NCBI GenBank assembly: GCA_018056955.1
Contig: JAGPEQ010000009.1
Coordinates: 14,850 to 60,913 of the forward strand
Source: Bacteroidales bacterium
GTDB lineage: Bacteria > Bacteroidota > Bacteroidia > Bacteroidales > Tenuifilaceae
Direction of reading: 5' to 3'
DNA length: 46,064 nt
A program made the position numbers and the translations under genes. This document shows positions 9,218-18,512 of this stretch, in pieces; position 1 is the stretch's first letter; every line of letters begins with the position of its first letter. A model generated the notes under the pieces. The model was given only the letters and a program-made list of their open reading frames with translations. It searched no databases and had not been told where the DNA came from.

Positions 9218-10018
9218 ATGAAACGTATATTGGCTTTTCTAGTTCTACTTATTTTTTCTGGATTAGCCATTGGGCAAACCGATGGTGCAAAAAACCAACT
9301 TGATAGTAAAAACCGAAAGCAGGGTTATTGGTGCAAGTATTACCCAAACGGCAAGAAAGCCTATGAGGGTTGGTTCAAGGACGACAAACCAGTTGGAGAA
9401 TTTAAACGTTACCACCAAAATGGAGAGCTAAAGGTGATAATGGTTTACTCCGAGTCTTCACCCTACGTAATCACTACTTTCTTCAACGAAGACGGGAAAA
9501 AAATTGTTAGCGGTTTTTACAAAAACCAGCAAAAGGATAGCCTTTGGCAGTATTACTCCATGGAGGGAAAATTGATTTTTGAAGAACGATACAAGAACGG
9601 TTTGAAAAACGGAAAAACTAGAAGTTTTTACCCTTCGGGTAAAGTTCTGGAAAGTGCAAGTTACACCAATGGAAACCTGAATGGTTTGGTTGTTCAGTTT
9701 TTTGAGAATGGCTTAAACAAAAGCATCATCCCATATACAAATGGTGAGATTGATGGTACTATGAAAGTGTTTAACCCCAGTGGTACAACAAGAATAGAGG
9801 GGTCTTATATTAAAGGGCTTAAGCATGGCGAATGGAAATTTTATGATACCGATGGAAAATTAACGCAAACCATAAAATATTTCAATGGAGTAGCCGAGAA
9901 TGAAAATGAACTCATCGAAAAGGAATCGAAATACATAGAATCGCTTTTAAAGAATGCAGGAAAATTAAAGGAGCCATCAATTGACGATGTAATGAACTCA
10001 ATGGGAACCCGATACTAA
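9218..10018 (+). CDS. Exported MORN-variant repeat protein (YwqK-like)
   Basis: 266 residues with an N-terminal signal peptide (MKRILAFLVLLIFSGLAIGQ). From about residue 30 to 225 there are eight or nine tandem ~23-residue repeats of the form xGkkxxegxykxgkxxGxwxxYxxnG, for example GYWCKYYPNGKKAYEGWFKD and GEWKFYDTDGKLTQTIKYFN. This is the repeat called MORN variant or 'YwqK family antitoxin' in automatic annotation. The latter name is not evidence of a toxin partner here. A charged tail follows. Likely periplasmic or surface-located, function unknown. The next gene, a secreted subtilase, starts 5 bases later, so the two may be expressed together. Confidence 0.8.
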   Translation: MKRILAFLVLLIFSGLAIGQTDGAKNQLDSKNRKQGYWCKYYPNGKKAYEGWFKDDKPVGEFKRYHQNGELKVIMVYSESSPYVITTFFNEDGKKIVSGFYKNQQKDSLWQYYSMEGKLIFEERYKNGLKNGKTRSFYPSGKVLESASYTNGNLNGLVVQFFENGLNKSIIPYTNGEIDGTMKVFNPSGTTRIEGSYIKGLKHGEWKFYDTDGKLTQTIKYFNGVAENENELIEKESKYIESLLKNAGKLKEPSIDDVMNSMGTRY

Positions 10019-10023
10019 AACCA

Positions 10024-11670
10024 ATGCCTGTTATGAAAAATTACCAAAACCATTTAAGAATCATTCTTTTACTTTTTATAATTTCGGGTTTAGTGCCCCT
10101 AAGGGCTTTCGCCCAGGCAAAATATTTTATAGCATTTACTGACAAACAGAATTCAACATATTCCGTTGATAACCCAAATGAATTTTTATCGGCAAGGGCT
10201 ATTGAACGACGGGCAAAACAGGGCATTGCCATATCCACCGATGATTTACCCGTAACGCCAGCTTATGTAAGCCAGGTTGCTCAGAGCGCCACAATGGTTC
10301 ATTACTCCCTACGCTGGTTTAATGGCGTTGTTGCCACTTTAACCCCCGAGCAGCTAACAAGCGTGCAAGGGTTACCCTTTGTAAAAAACATAACCAAGAT
10401 TTATGAACCAGCAAAGTCAGAAACCGATGATAAAACGGAGTGGCAGCCCCTTGGAACAAATGAAAAAAGGGAATTTGCAGGGTTAAACTACGGCGCATCG
10501 TACACTCAAATTGCTATGATGAATGGCCACTTGCTTCACGCCAATGGTTACCTTGGTCAGGAAAAAGTTATTGCAGTGCTCGATGCAGGATTCCTGAATG
10601 TTAATACCCATAATGCTTTCGATAGCCTTTGGCAAAGAGGACGCATACTGGGTGCTCGTGATTTTGTGAACCCACAATCGGATATTTATAAGGAGCATTA
10701 CCACGGCACAATGGTACTATCGGCCATGGGGGGATATATTGACGGGCAACTAATTGGCACAGCCCCAAGGGCTAATTATTGGCTAATTAGAACCGAAGAT
10801 GCGGCCACCGAGCAAATAATTGAGGAATACAATTGGGCTGCAGGTGCGGAGTTTGCCGATAGTGTTGGAGCTGACATCATTAACTCCTCGTTGGGTTATA
10901 CCACTTTTGATGTTGCCAGCCAAAATCACACCTATCAGGATCTTAATGGCAACACAGCCCCTGTCACACTTGCTGCCAACATGGCAGCAAGCAAAGGAAT
11001 GGTTGTGGTTGTGAGTGCCGGAAACGATGGGAACGCCCCCTGGCACTACATTTCGGTTCCTGCCGATTCGCCAAACGTTCTAACAGTAGGTGCAGTAGAT
11101 AACAAAAGAGTAAAGGCCGATTTCAGCTCATTTGGCCCCACGGCCGATGGAAGAATAAAACCCGATGTTTGCGCCATGGGTAAAGGGACTGTTTTGGCCA
11201 TTGCTACCGGAACAACTGGAACTTCCAATGGTACATCTTTCTCATCACCCTTGATGGCTGGCATGGTGGCTTGCCTTTGGCAGGCCAAACCATCGCTTAC
11301 CGCACAACAAATTGTTGAGCTAGTTAAAAGTTCATCGTCGAACAATGCATCACCCAACAACAGCACGGGTTACGGAATTCCTGATTTTGCGCAGGCATCA
11401 ACTTCAAGCATTACTGATGCTAGAAACAGTATAGAACTTTGGCCAAACCCCTTTACTTCAAAAATTAATATCCTTTTAGGAAAATCGTTCATACCAGCAA
11501 ACATATCAATTTTCACAACCAACGGTCAGCTGATTTTAACTATGAATGCTTTTAGCGATGGTACTGGTCATGTTGAAATCAACATTTCTGAGGAATTGCC
11601 CAAAGGGATTTACCTGCTCTCAATAGATATCTCAGGCAGTAGATACTACGTTACGGGTATTAAACAGTGA
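10024..11670 (+). CDS. Subtilisin-like (S8) peptidase with T9SS type A sorting domain
   Basis: 548 residues. A signal peptide ends near AFAQ (about residue 31). An inhibitor-like propeptide region follows to about 140. The S8 catalytic triad is complete: D187 (VIAVLDAGF), H227 (HYHGTMV) and S405 (GTSFSSPLMAG). The last ~80 residues form a Por secretion system C-terminal domain (IELWPNPFTSKINILL ... LPKGIYLLSI), which directs export through the type IX system. So it is an extracellular or cell-surface protease. An internal ATG at 10033 is an equally plausible start. The stop overlaps the xseA start by one base (TGATG). Confidence 0.93.
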   Translation: MPVMKNYQNHLRIILLLFIISGLVPLRAFAQAKYFIAFTDKQNSTYSVDNPNEFLSARAIERRAKQGIAISTDDLPVTPAYVSQVAQSATMVHYSLRWFNGVVATLTPEQLTSVQGLPFVKNITKIYEPAKSETDDKTEWQPLGTNEKREFAGLNYGASYTQIAMMNGHLLHANGYLGQEKVIAVLDAGFLNVNTHNAFDSLWQRGRILGARDFVNPQSDIYKEHYHGTMVLSAMGGYIDGQLIGTAPRANYWLIRTEDAATEQIIEEYNWAAGAEFADSVGADIINSSLGYTTFDVASQNHTYQDLNGNTAPVTLAANMAASKGMVVVVSAGNDGNAPWHYISVPADSPNVLTVGAVDNKRVKADFSSFGPTADGRIKPDVCAMGKGTVLAIATGTTGTSNGTSFSSPLMAGMVACLWQAKPSLTAQQIVELVKSSSSNNASPNNSTGYGIPDFAQASTSSITDARNSIELWPNPFTSKINILLGKSFIPANISIFTTNGQLILTMNAFSDGTGHVEINISEELPKGIYLLSIDISGSRYYVTGIKQ

Positions 11671-13043
11671 TGGTAGAAAAACAAAAAACATACTCGCTCA
11701 AGGAGCTTAACCTGCTTGTAAAGGAAACCCTAAGCCAATACTTGTCGCAGGCATACTGGATTGTGGGTGAAATTAGCGAAATAAAGGAGCATTACTCGGG
11801 ACATTGCTACCTTGAACTCATCCAAAAGGACGAAGAATCGGACAACATTGTGGCACGTGCAAGGGCCACAATATGGTCGTACAGCTACCGCATGCTTAAA
11901 CCCTACTTTGAATCCACAACTGGCCGTAAGCTTTCTCCCGGCCTTAAGGTTATGGTGCTGGCACAGGTAAGTTTTCATGAGGTTTACGGCTACAGCCTAA
12001 ATATTATTGACATTGAACCCACATTCACCATCGGCGATTTGGAGCTAAAACGGCGCGAAACCATTAACCGCCTTATAGCCGACGGTGTATTTGACATGAA
12101 TCGTGAACAAACTCTGGATTTACTCCCTAACAGAGTTGCTATAATATCGTCGCCGCAGGCTGCTGGATACGAAGACTTCAAGAAGCAACTGCTAGGCAAC
12201 AAAGCCCGATACCGTTTCAGCATCAAGCTTTTTGAAGCCGTTATGCAAGGCGAAGACGCTGAAAACTCCATAATTCAAGCACTTTCAAATATCTACAATG
12301 AGATAGATAGGTTTGACCTGGTGGCAATTGTTCGTGGGGGTGGCGCCTCTGCCGACCTATCGTGCTTTGATTCATACAGTATTGCAAGCCATATTGCACA
12401 GTTTCCACTGCCCGTTATCACCGGAATTGGCCATGAAAAGGACACAACAGTTGCCGATTTGGTTGCTTTCAAAGCAGTAAAAACACCTACTGCCCTTGCG
12501 GAGTATCTTATCGATTTAGCTAGCGAGGCTGAGCAGCTTTACCTTACACTACTTGACAGCCTAGTGGAACTATCAACAAGCTACACCGAAAGTTCAAAAT
12601 CGCAACTGATTGTTTATGCCGACCAGCTCAAATCGGCAAGTCAGCTTACGGTGTTTCACCATAAAAACAGGCTGACAAAAACCTGGTCATCGCTACCAGT
12701 ACTTGCAAAGTTTTACATGTTTAAGAGCTTGTCACAAGTACAAGGTTTGAAAGAACAGGTAAAGTCTGCAGCCGAAAACTATGTTAATACTCCAAAAATC
12801 GCCATAGAAAAATATCAAAAGGACTTAAAAAAGTATACGCTTCAAACCCTATCGGCAAACAAACAAAAAGTAGATTTTTTTGGCAGAATGATAGAAACAA
12901 TGAACCCAATAAATACGTTAAAGAAAGGGTTTACAATAACCATGATTGACGGGAAAACCATTAAAAGCGCTAGTGAAATTGGGGAAGGTAGCTTGTTAAC
13001 AACTAAATTTTGGGATGGCGAAGTTAAAAGTGTTGTGAAATAG
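11670..13043 (+). CDS. xseA: Exodeoxyribonuclease VII large subunit
   Basis: 457 residues from the ATG at 11670; a GTG at 11667 is also in frame. The N-terminal OB-fold (YSLKELNLLVKETL ... YWIVGEISEIKEH) and the catalytic core (NRVAIISSPQAAGYEDF; IVRGGGASADLSCFDS; FPLPVITGIGHEKDTTVADL) are typical. A long helical coiled region follows, and the C-terminal NPINTLKKGFTI segment is family-specific. With XseB it degrades single-stranded DNA in both directions in recombination and repair. Its small subunit lies 5.2 kb downstream, beyond two histidine kinase genes. Confidence 0.96.
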   Translation: MVEKQKTYSLKELNLLVKETLSQYLSQAYWIVGEISEIKEHYSGHCYLELIQKDEESDNIVARARATIWSYSYRMLKPYFESTTGRKLSPGLKVMVLAQVSFHEVYGYSLNIIDIEPTFTIGDLELKRRETINRLIADGVFDMNREQTLDLLPNRVAIISSPQAAGYEDFKKQLLGNKARYRFSIKLFEAVMQGEDAENSIIQALSNIYNEIDRFDLVAIVRGGGASADLSCFDSYSIASHIAQFPLPVITGIGHEKDTTVADLVAFKAVKTPTALAEYLIDLASEAEQLYLTLLDSLVELSTSYTESSKSQLIVYADQLKSASQLTVFHHKNRLTKTWSSLPVLAKFYMFKSLSQVQGLKEQVKSAAENYVNTPKIAIEKYQKDLKKYTLQTLSANKQKVDFFGRMIETMNPINTLKKGFTITMIDGKTIKSASEIGEGSLLTTKFWDGEVKSVVK

Positions 13044-13057
13044 ATTTTATTCGTAAT

Positions 13058-15265
13058 TTGATAAAAAAAGGTGTGAGAAGTAACAATATTAAAATATTAT
13101 TAAACCTAATAGTTATATTTTACCTGCCTATTGCCGGCTTTACCCAGCAACCATCAAGTTCAATTGATAGCTTAAGGTTAAAGCTTAATAATGCCAAGGG
13201 CATAGAGAAAGTCAACATTCTTATTGATATATCAAAATACTACTGGGATGTAAACCCTGACTCGTCCGTCATTTTTGCTGAAAAATCGCTCAAAGAGGCA
13301 AAAGCCGATGGCAGCGACGATGCTATAGGCGATGCCTATAACGCCCTGGGGAATGCCTACTCCTCAAAGTACCAAAACGAAACAGCCTTAAATTACTACC
13401 TGAAATCGTTGGAGTTCAGGAAACTAAATGGCAACCCTTTAAAAATTGGAAATTCATATCATAATCTTGGGCTGGTTTACAGAGAGCTTAAGCAATTCAA
13501 TCTAGCAGTTAGCAGTCATACTAAGGCAGCAGACTATTACGAAAAAGCCAAACGATACGATTTACAATCAATCTCATATAACCGTATTGCAAGCCTTTAC
13601 AACCAAATAAACGATAAAAATAAAGCGTTAGAATACGCCTTTAAAGCATTAAATATTGTAAACGAGAACAATATTGACGAATTAAAGGCTAACCTGTACA
13701 ATCTGATAGGATCGCTGAATAGGGATTTGAAAAATTTGGAACTGGCTGAGAAGTACTATACCCTTGCTTTTAAGGAGTGGGAAAAAAGCAAAAACATTAG
13801 TGGACTTAGCACTGCCTACAACAACTTAGGAATAGTACTCGACGAAAAGGGCGATTTGCAGAAGGCTTTGGAGTATTATACAAAATCGCTGGAATTTGCT
13901 ACCCAACAAAGGGATTCATCGGGCATAGCAACCGCATACAACAACATTGGTTTTCTATACGCCAGAATTAAACAATTTGACAAAGCCTTGATGAGCTACC
14001 AAAAATCTTATGAAATTTCAGTGAAAACAAATGGAGTTGACGCCGCCCATAATACACTAAACAATATTGCATCAACATACCTCAAGCAAAATAATCTTGA
14101 AAAGGCAAGTGAAGCGCTTAATAAAGCGCTCCGAAACATTCCCAATGTTGTAGATCAAGCCTACAAACAGGAAACCTACCAGCTACTGAGCGACCTCTAT
14201 GCAAAAAAGGGCGATTATAGAAATGCTTACCATTACAAGTGTGTTGAACTTGCATACGCCGATACTCTCTATACCCAGCAACGCCTTTCCAGCATTGCCG
14301 AAATGCAGGCACGGTACGAAACCGAAACCAAAGAAAAAGAAATAGAACTCCTGAAGAAAGATGTTGAGCTAAAGGAGTTACAGTTCCAAAAACAACGAAG
14401 CGTACAGCAAGTATTAATTTCCCTAACTCTTTTGTTGCTGGCTATATTCTTTGGCACATCATTAATTTTAACCATAATTCGGAAAAAGAATAAGCAACTG
14501 GCTGAGAAAAACGCTGAATTATTTGAAATAAACAAAAAGCTGAAAGAATCAGAGAAAAACCTTAGCGAGCTGAATGCCACCAAGGATAAACTATTCTCCA
14601 TTATTGCCCACGATTTGAAAAATCCATTTAACGCCTTAATCGGGTTTAGCGATATTCTTGAACGCAACTTTAACCACCTGACCGATAACGAAAAGAAAGA
14701 ATACATCTCGGTAATCTCTGAGTCGGCTCAGAATCTTTACAAGCTGCTCGATAACCTTTTACAGTGGACACGAGCCCAAACCGGTAGCATTAACTACATT
14801 CCCGAGAAATTCAAACTTGAGCCTTTGATAAAGCAGGAAGTGTTAAACCTTAACGCAAATGCCGAGAAAAAAAGGATAAATGTTTCCGTCAACGCAAGTA
14901 CAGCAATTAGTGTTTACGCTGATAAAAATAGCATAGCAACCGTAATCCGAAACCTATTGAGTAATGCAATCAAATTTACTGATATTGGAGGAACTATCGA
15001 GATAATTGCAAGTGAATCGAAAGATTTTCCTAAAATGGCAGAAGTGGTTGTTAAGGATTCAGGTATAGGCATAGATCAGGATGACCTTGAAAGAATCTTC
15101 ATGATTGACGGTTCCTACAGCACAAAGGGCACAGCCAATGAAACGGGTACCGGACTGGGGCTACTGCTTTGCCACGAGTTTGTAACAAAGAACAGTGGTA
15201 AAATTTGGGTAAACAGCTCTAAAGGGAGTGGTAGCGAGTTTCACTTTACTATACCACTTGCATAA
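13058..15265 (+). CDS. TPR-repeat membrane histidine kinase (first of a tandem pair)
   Basis: 735 residues if it starts at the TTG at 13058; a GTG at 13073 after an AAAAAAAGG stretch is an equally good start. Order: signal peptide or TM at about 10-30, a TPR sensor of seven or eight repeats at about 60-400 (presumably periplasmic), TM at about 452-474, a coiled coil, HisKA with the phospho-acceptor H518 (IIAHDLKNPF), then HATPase_c with N (NLLSNAIKF), G1 (KDSGIGID) and G2 (GTGLGLLLC) boxes. There is no receiver domain and no adjacent response regulator. It follows xseA by 14 bases and is paralogous to the next gene. Confidence 0.92.
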   Translation: MIKKGVRSNNIKILLNLIVIFYLPIAGFTQQPSSSIDSLRLKLNNAKGIEKVNILIDISKYYWDVNPDSSVIFAEKSLKEAKADGSDDAIGDAYNALGNAYSSKYQNETALNYYLKSLEFRKLNGNPLKIGNSYHNLGLVYRELKQFNLAVSSHTKAADYYEKAKRYDLQSISYNRIASLYNQINDKNKALEYAFKALNIVNENNIDELKANLYNLIGSLNRDLKNLELAEKYYTLAFKEWEKSKNISGLSTAYNNLGIVLDEKGDLQKALEYYTKSLEFATQQRDSSGIATAYNNIGFLYARIKQFDKALMSYQKSYEISVKTNGVDAAHNTLNNIASTYLKQNNLEKASEALNKALRNIPNVVDQAYKQETYQLLSDLYAKKGDYRNAYHYKCVELAYADTLYTQQRLSSIAEMQARYETETKEKEIELLKKDVELKELQFQKQRSVQQVLISLTLLLLAIFFGTSLILTIIRKKNKQLAEKNAELFEINKKLKESEKNLSELNATKDKLFSIIAHDLKNPFNALIGFSDILERNFNHLTDNEKKEYISVISESAQNLYKLLDNLLQWTRAQTGSINYIPEKFKLEPLIKQEVLNLNANAEKKRINVSVNASTAISVYADKNSIATVIRNLLSNAIKFTDIGGTIEIIASESKDFPKMAEVVVKDSGIGIDQDDLERIFMIDGSYSTKGTANETGTGLGLLLCHEFVTKNSGKIWVNSSKGSGSEFHFTIPLA

Positions 15266-15278
15266 CCCATCCCATTTG

Positions 15279-15309
15279 TTTGTCATAATCATTTTTTTTC
15301 CTTACTTTG
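15279..15309 (+). promoter_or_regulatory. Promoter before the second histidine kinase
   Basis: TTTG (15279-15282), 20 bases, then TACTTTG (15303-15309). This fits the Bacteroidota -33/-7 pattern, with one base fewer in the -7 spacer (TAnTTTG). It lies 28 bases before the ATG, so the second kinase and xseB may have their own transcript. Confidence 0.45.
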
Positions 15310-15336
15310 CTATGAGCATCACTTATAGTAATTAAA

Positions 15337-18222
15337 ATGTTGCAAAAAATTAAAGTTCCCCTTTTTTTAGCCCTGTTGGCCTTTCGCTCCTTTTCACAGG
15401 GTTCAAAGGTCAATATTGACAGCTTAATTGCCACCATCAAAAAGTACTCCATTGAGAATCCTGAAGTTTCAGCCATAAGCTGCAATCGACTTTTCTTACA
15501 GGTGAAACAAAACCCCAGCGATTCACTTAGAGCGCTATACCACCTTGCCATGAGCGAATACAAGAGTGGACTGGGCTTAACTGGCGATGCCTTAGGCCAT
15601 GTTGATTCAGCAATTACCATCACACAATCCAAAAGAACCCAATCCTTATACGTTGATGCTCTTTTAAAAAAATCAGCATTACTGCAACGATCGGGTAATT
15701 ACAGCGAAGCTATCAAGGTTAATGAAAAGGCAAGGCTTACAGCTTTGAAAGGGAAAAATAACCGCTTACTTATTCAAAGCTTGCTACTACGGGGAGATAT
15801 TTACAAGGAAATTGGCCAGTATAACGACGCCTTGAGCAAAAAGGGTGAAGCATTAGCCATTGCAAAAAAAATTGGTGTAGGCATTGCTGAATGCCATCAA
15901 AGCATTGGCAGCACTCAATGGAACTTTGGTAATTACCAGGAGGCACTTAAATCGTACTTTGAAGGGCTTATTGCAGCTGAAAAGGATAACGACACCCTTA
16001 GAATTATTCAACTTTTAAAGAATATCGGACTAACCTACCGCGAAACAGGCAATTTCGACAAATCGACAAGTCATCTTAGCAAAGCCCTTCAAATAGCAGA
16101 AAAAAGCAAGCTAAACGATGAGCTGGCCGATATTTTAAATATTATGGGCGGAGTTTACCTTAAGTTTTCTCAGCCTGCAAAGGCCATTGAATACTACAAA
16201 CAAAGCCTAAACATCAGGGGAACACTTGGCTATAAACAGTCGAGCATTAACACCCTGAACAATTTGGCCAAAGCCTACTTGCTGCTAAAAAATAGCAGCG
16301 AATCTATAACATCGCTCAACAAGGCACTGGAACTATCAAAAGAAATTGGAGACCCGCTCACTGAAGCCAATATCCACAATGAGCTAGGGAATACCTATTT
16401 AACCATTGAGGATTACCCTGAGGCGCTCCGCAGGTACCTGTTGGCTCTAAAAATCCGCCAGTCGTATGGGAAAGATGAGGATATTGCTCGCACCATGGTA
16501 AACATTGCCCTGGTTTATCGGCGCCTAGGCTTATTCCGCAATGCCCAAAAGTATATGAGTGAAGCAAAAGGCTTAGTTGAAAACCTTGACGCTAAGCCGG
16601 ATCTAAAGATATACATATACCAAAATATGGGTAATGTATACTATGACCAGAAACAATATACCAATGCCATTAACGCTTACCAGAAAGCATTAGAACTGAG
16701 CGAGAAGAAAGGTGATGACCTACAGGTTACCCGGGTGCTAAGAAACATTGCCCAAACCTACCTCGATTTAAATAAACCAAGTAAAGCCAGAAATACCATA
16801 ACCCAAGCAATAAAAATTGCACTGAGAAGTAACCAAAATCAGTTACTTGCGGACTTATATAACACCCTTGGCAACATTGAACGCCAGGATAATAACTTTG
16901 ACCTGGCGCTAACCCATTATAACACCGCAAAGGAAAAATATAAGCAAAACTTAAATGCCGATGGCGAAGCGCTTTGCCTTAGAAAAATAGGTGAGATTTA
17001 CTCACTCCAAGGAAGATACAGGGACGCAAAAGTAAATATAACCCAATCAATACGTATTGGAAAAAGCGTTGGCAACCCATACCTTGTTTTGCTCGGAACC
17101 CTAGCACTAAGCGATGTTGAAAAGGCACAGGGTAAGTTCCAGAACGCCTTAACCCTTTACCAAAAATATGTTTACCTTAAGGATAGCATTGAAGATGCCA
17201 AACGCAGCGAGGCAAACATTGATGCACATATCAACCTGGAACTGGATAAAACCAAGACTGAAATAAAACTGATTGAAGCCGAGGTAGAAGCATTGCGAAC
17301 CAAGGTTGAACTCGATAGGGAACGCATAAACAAGCAAAAAGCACAGCGCAATCTCCTGGTAACAGCAGTAATTTTTCTGCTTTTTATTGCATTTGGGAGT
17401 TTCTACCTTTTCAACCAAAAAAAGAATTTAGCCCGACTCCAACGGGAGAAATATGAGGAGGAGGAAAGGATAAACCAAAAATTAAAGCAATACCAGGCGG
17501 AGCTTGAACAAAACATTAAAACCAAGGATAAACTGTTTTCCATTGTAGCTCATGATTTACGAAGCCCCTTCACCGCTCTTGTAGGTCTTTCGGAGATTTT
17601 GGCCACTAAAGCCGATGAACTCCCGCCCTCCGAGGTGAAAGAGTTTAGCAACCACATACACCAGTCAGCCTCAAATGTACTTGCACTCACTGAGAACCTT
17701 CTTAGCTGGGCACGGAGTCAAACTGGCAAGTTAGTGTTAAATCAAGCATACATAAATATTTGCGAACTAATTAGCAAAGCTGTCGAAGTGGCATCGTTGC
17801 CTGCAGGTGAAAAAGAAATAAAAATCGAGGTAATATGCAATGAAACAGTGACCGCTTTTGCCGACTACGACACTCTACTAACCATAATCCGGAATCTGCT
17901 TAGCAATGCCATAAAGTTTACCCCAGGTGGAGGCAAAATTTCATTAAAGGCTTCGTCCGATAACCAAAAAGTGACAATTCAAGTAACCGATACGGGTGTT
18001 GGAATAGCCCCTGAAAATTTGAGTAACCTATTTCGGCTCGATGGTTTTACTACCAAGGGAACCAATTCCGAGAGCGGAACAGGACTAGGATTAATGCTTT
18101 GTAAGGAATTTGCCGAGGCTAATGGCGGCACCATAAGCGTAAGTAGTACCCTGGGAAAGGGAACAACATTTACAATAACTTTACCCGCAAAAAATGTAAT
18201 GTATGACCAAGAAACCTGTTAA
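15337..18222 (+). CDS. TPR-repeat membrane histidine kinase (second of a tandem pair)
   Basis: 961 residues. A signal peptide (MLQKIKVPLFLALLAFRSFSQ) precedes a large TPR array at about 45-610, roughly 14 repeats, many of the form YxxALxxYxxALxIxxxxGD. Then come a coiled-coil stretch, TM at about 671-692, HisKA with H739 (IVAHDLRSPF), and HATPase_c (NLLSNAIKF, TDTGVGIAP, GTGLGLMLC). The kinase halves of this and the preceding gene are clear paralogues; the sensor here is about twice as long. No partner receiver is adjacent. Its final 20 bases overlap the start of xseB, which implies shared transcription with it. Confidence 0.93.
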   Translation: MLQKIKVPLFLALLAFRSFSQGSKVNIDSLIATIKKYSIENPEVSAISCNRLFLQVKQNPSDSLRALYHLAMSEYKSGLGLTGDALGHVDSAITITQSKRTQSLYVDALLKKSALLQRSGNYSEAIKVNEKARLTALKGKNNRLLIQSLLLRGDIYKEIGQYNDALSKKGEALAIAKKIGVGIAECHQSIGSTQWNFGNYQEALKSYFEGLIAAEKDNDTLRIIQLLKNIGLTYRETGNFDKSTSHLSKALQIAEKSKLNDELADILNIMGGVYLKFSQPAKAIEYYKQSLNIRGTLGYKQSSINTLNNLAKAYLLLKNSSESITSLNKALELSKEIGDPLTEANIHNELGNTYLTIEDYPEALRRYLLALKIRQSYGKDEDIARTMVNIALVYRRLGLFRNAQKYMSEAKGLVENLDAKPDLKIYIYQNMGNVYYDQKQYTNAINAYQKALELSEKKGDDLQVTRVLRNIAQTYLDLNKPSKARNTITQAIKIALRSNQNQLLADLYNTLGNIERQDNNFDLALTHYNTAKEKYKQNLNADGEALCLRKIGEIYSLQGRYRDAKVNITQSIRIGKSVGNPYLVLLGTLALSDVEKAQGKFQNALTLYQKYVYLKDSIEDAKRSEANIDAHINLELDKTKTEIKLIEAEVEALRTKVELDRERINKQKAQRNLLVTAVIFLLFIAFGSFYLFNQKKNLARLQREKYEEEERINQKLKQYQAELEQNIKTKDKLFSIVAHDLRSPFTALVGLSEILATKADELPPSEVKEFSNHIHQSASNVLALTENLLSWARSQTGKLVLNQAYINICELISKAVEVASLPAGEKEIKIEVICNETVTAFADYDTLLTIIRNLLSNAIKFTPGGGKISLKASSDNQKVTIQVTDTGVGIAPENLSNLFRLDGFTTKGTNSESGTGLGLMLCKEFAEANGGTISVSSTLGKGTTFTITLPAKNVMYDQETC

Positions 18223-18412
18223 GTATAGCGAGGCTATTGAGGAGGTTGAGAGAATTATCAACCAAATAGAATCGAACGAACTTGATATTGATGAGTTAAC
18301 GGAGAAAATCCGACGCGCCTCGGAACTACTAAAATTCTGCAAACAAAAACTTCACTTTACCGAGGAGGAAATTCAAAAAATTATTGACCAGATGCAGAAA
18401 GATGATGAGTAA
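18203..18412 (+). CDS. xseB: Exodeoxyribonuclease VII small subunit
   Basis: 69 residues, usual size. YSEAIEEVERIINQIESNEL followed by DIDELTEKIRRASELLKFCK is the family signature: a two-helix protein that binds the helical arm of XseA. It starts inside the end of the second histidine kinase gene (20-base overlap), an unusual neighbour for xseB, which normally abuts xseA. Confidence 0.95.
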   Translation: MTKKPVKYSEAIEEVERIINQIESNELDIDELTEKIRRASELLKFCKQKLHFTEEEIQKIIDQMQKDDE

Positions 18413-18512
18413 AAAATGCTTTTTACTTGGATGCGGGCGAAAAATAATTTCCGCAAACGTTTCCATTAATACATAATTTTTCGTTTTTTTGCTTTAAGAT
18501 CGGAATTGAAAA

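Noticed and set aside
9218-10018. Antitoxin role for the MORN-repeat protein
   Set aside because: The 'YwqK antitoxin' label is an annotation habit. The protein is exported and has no toxin partner beside it.
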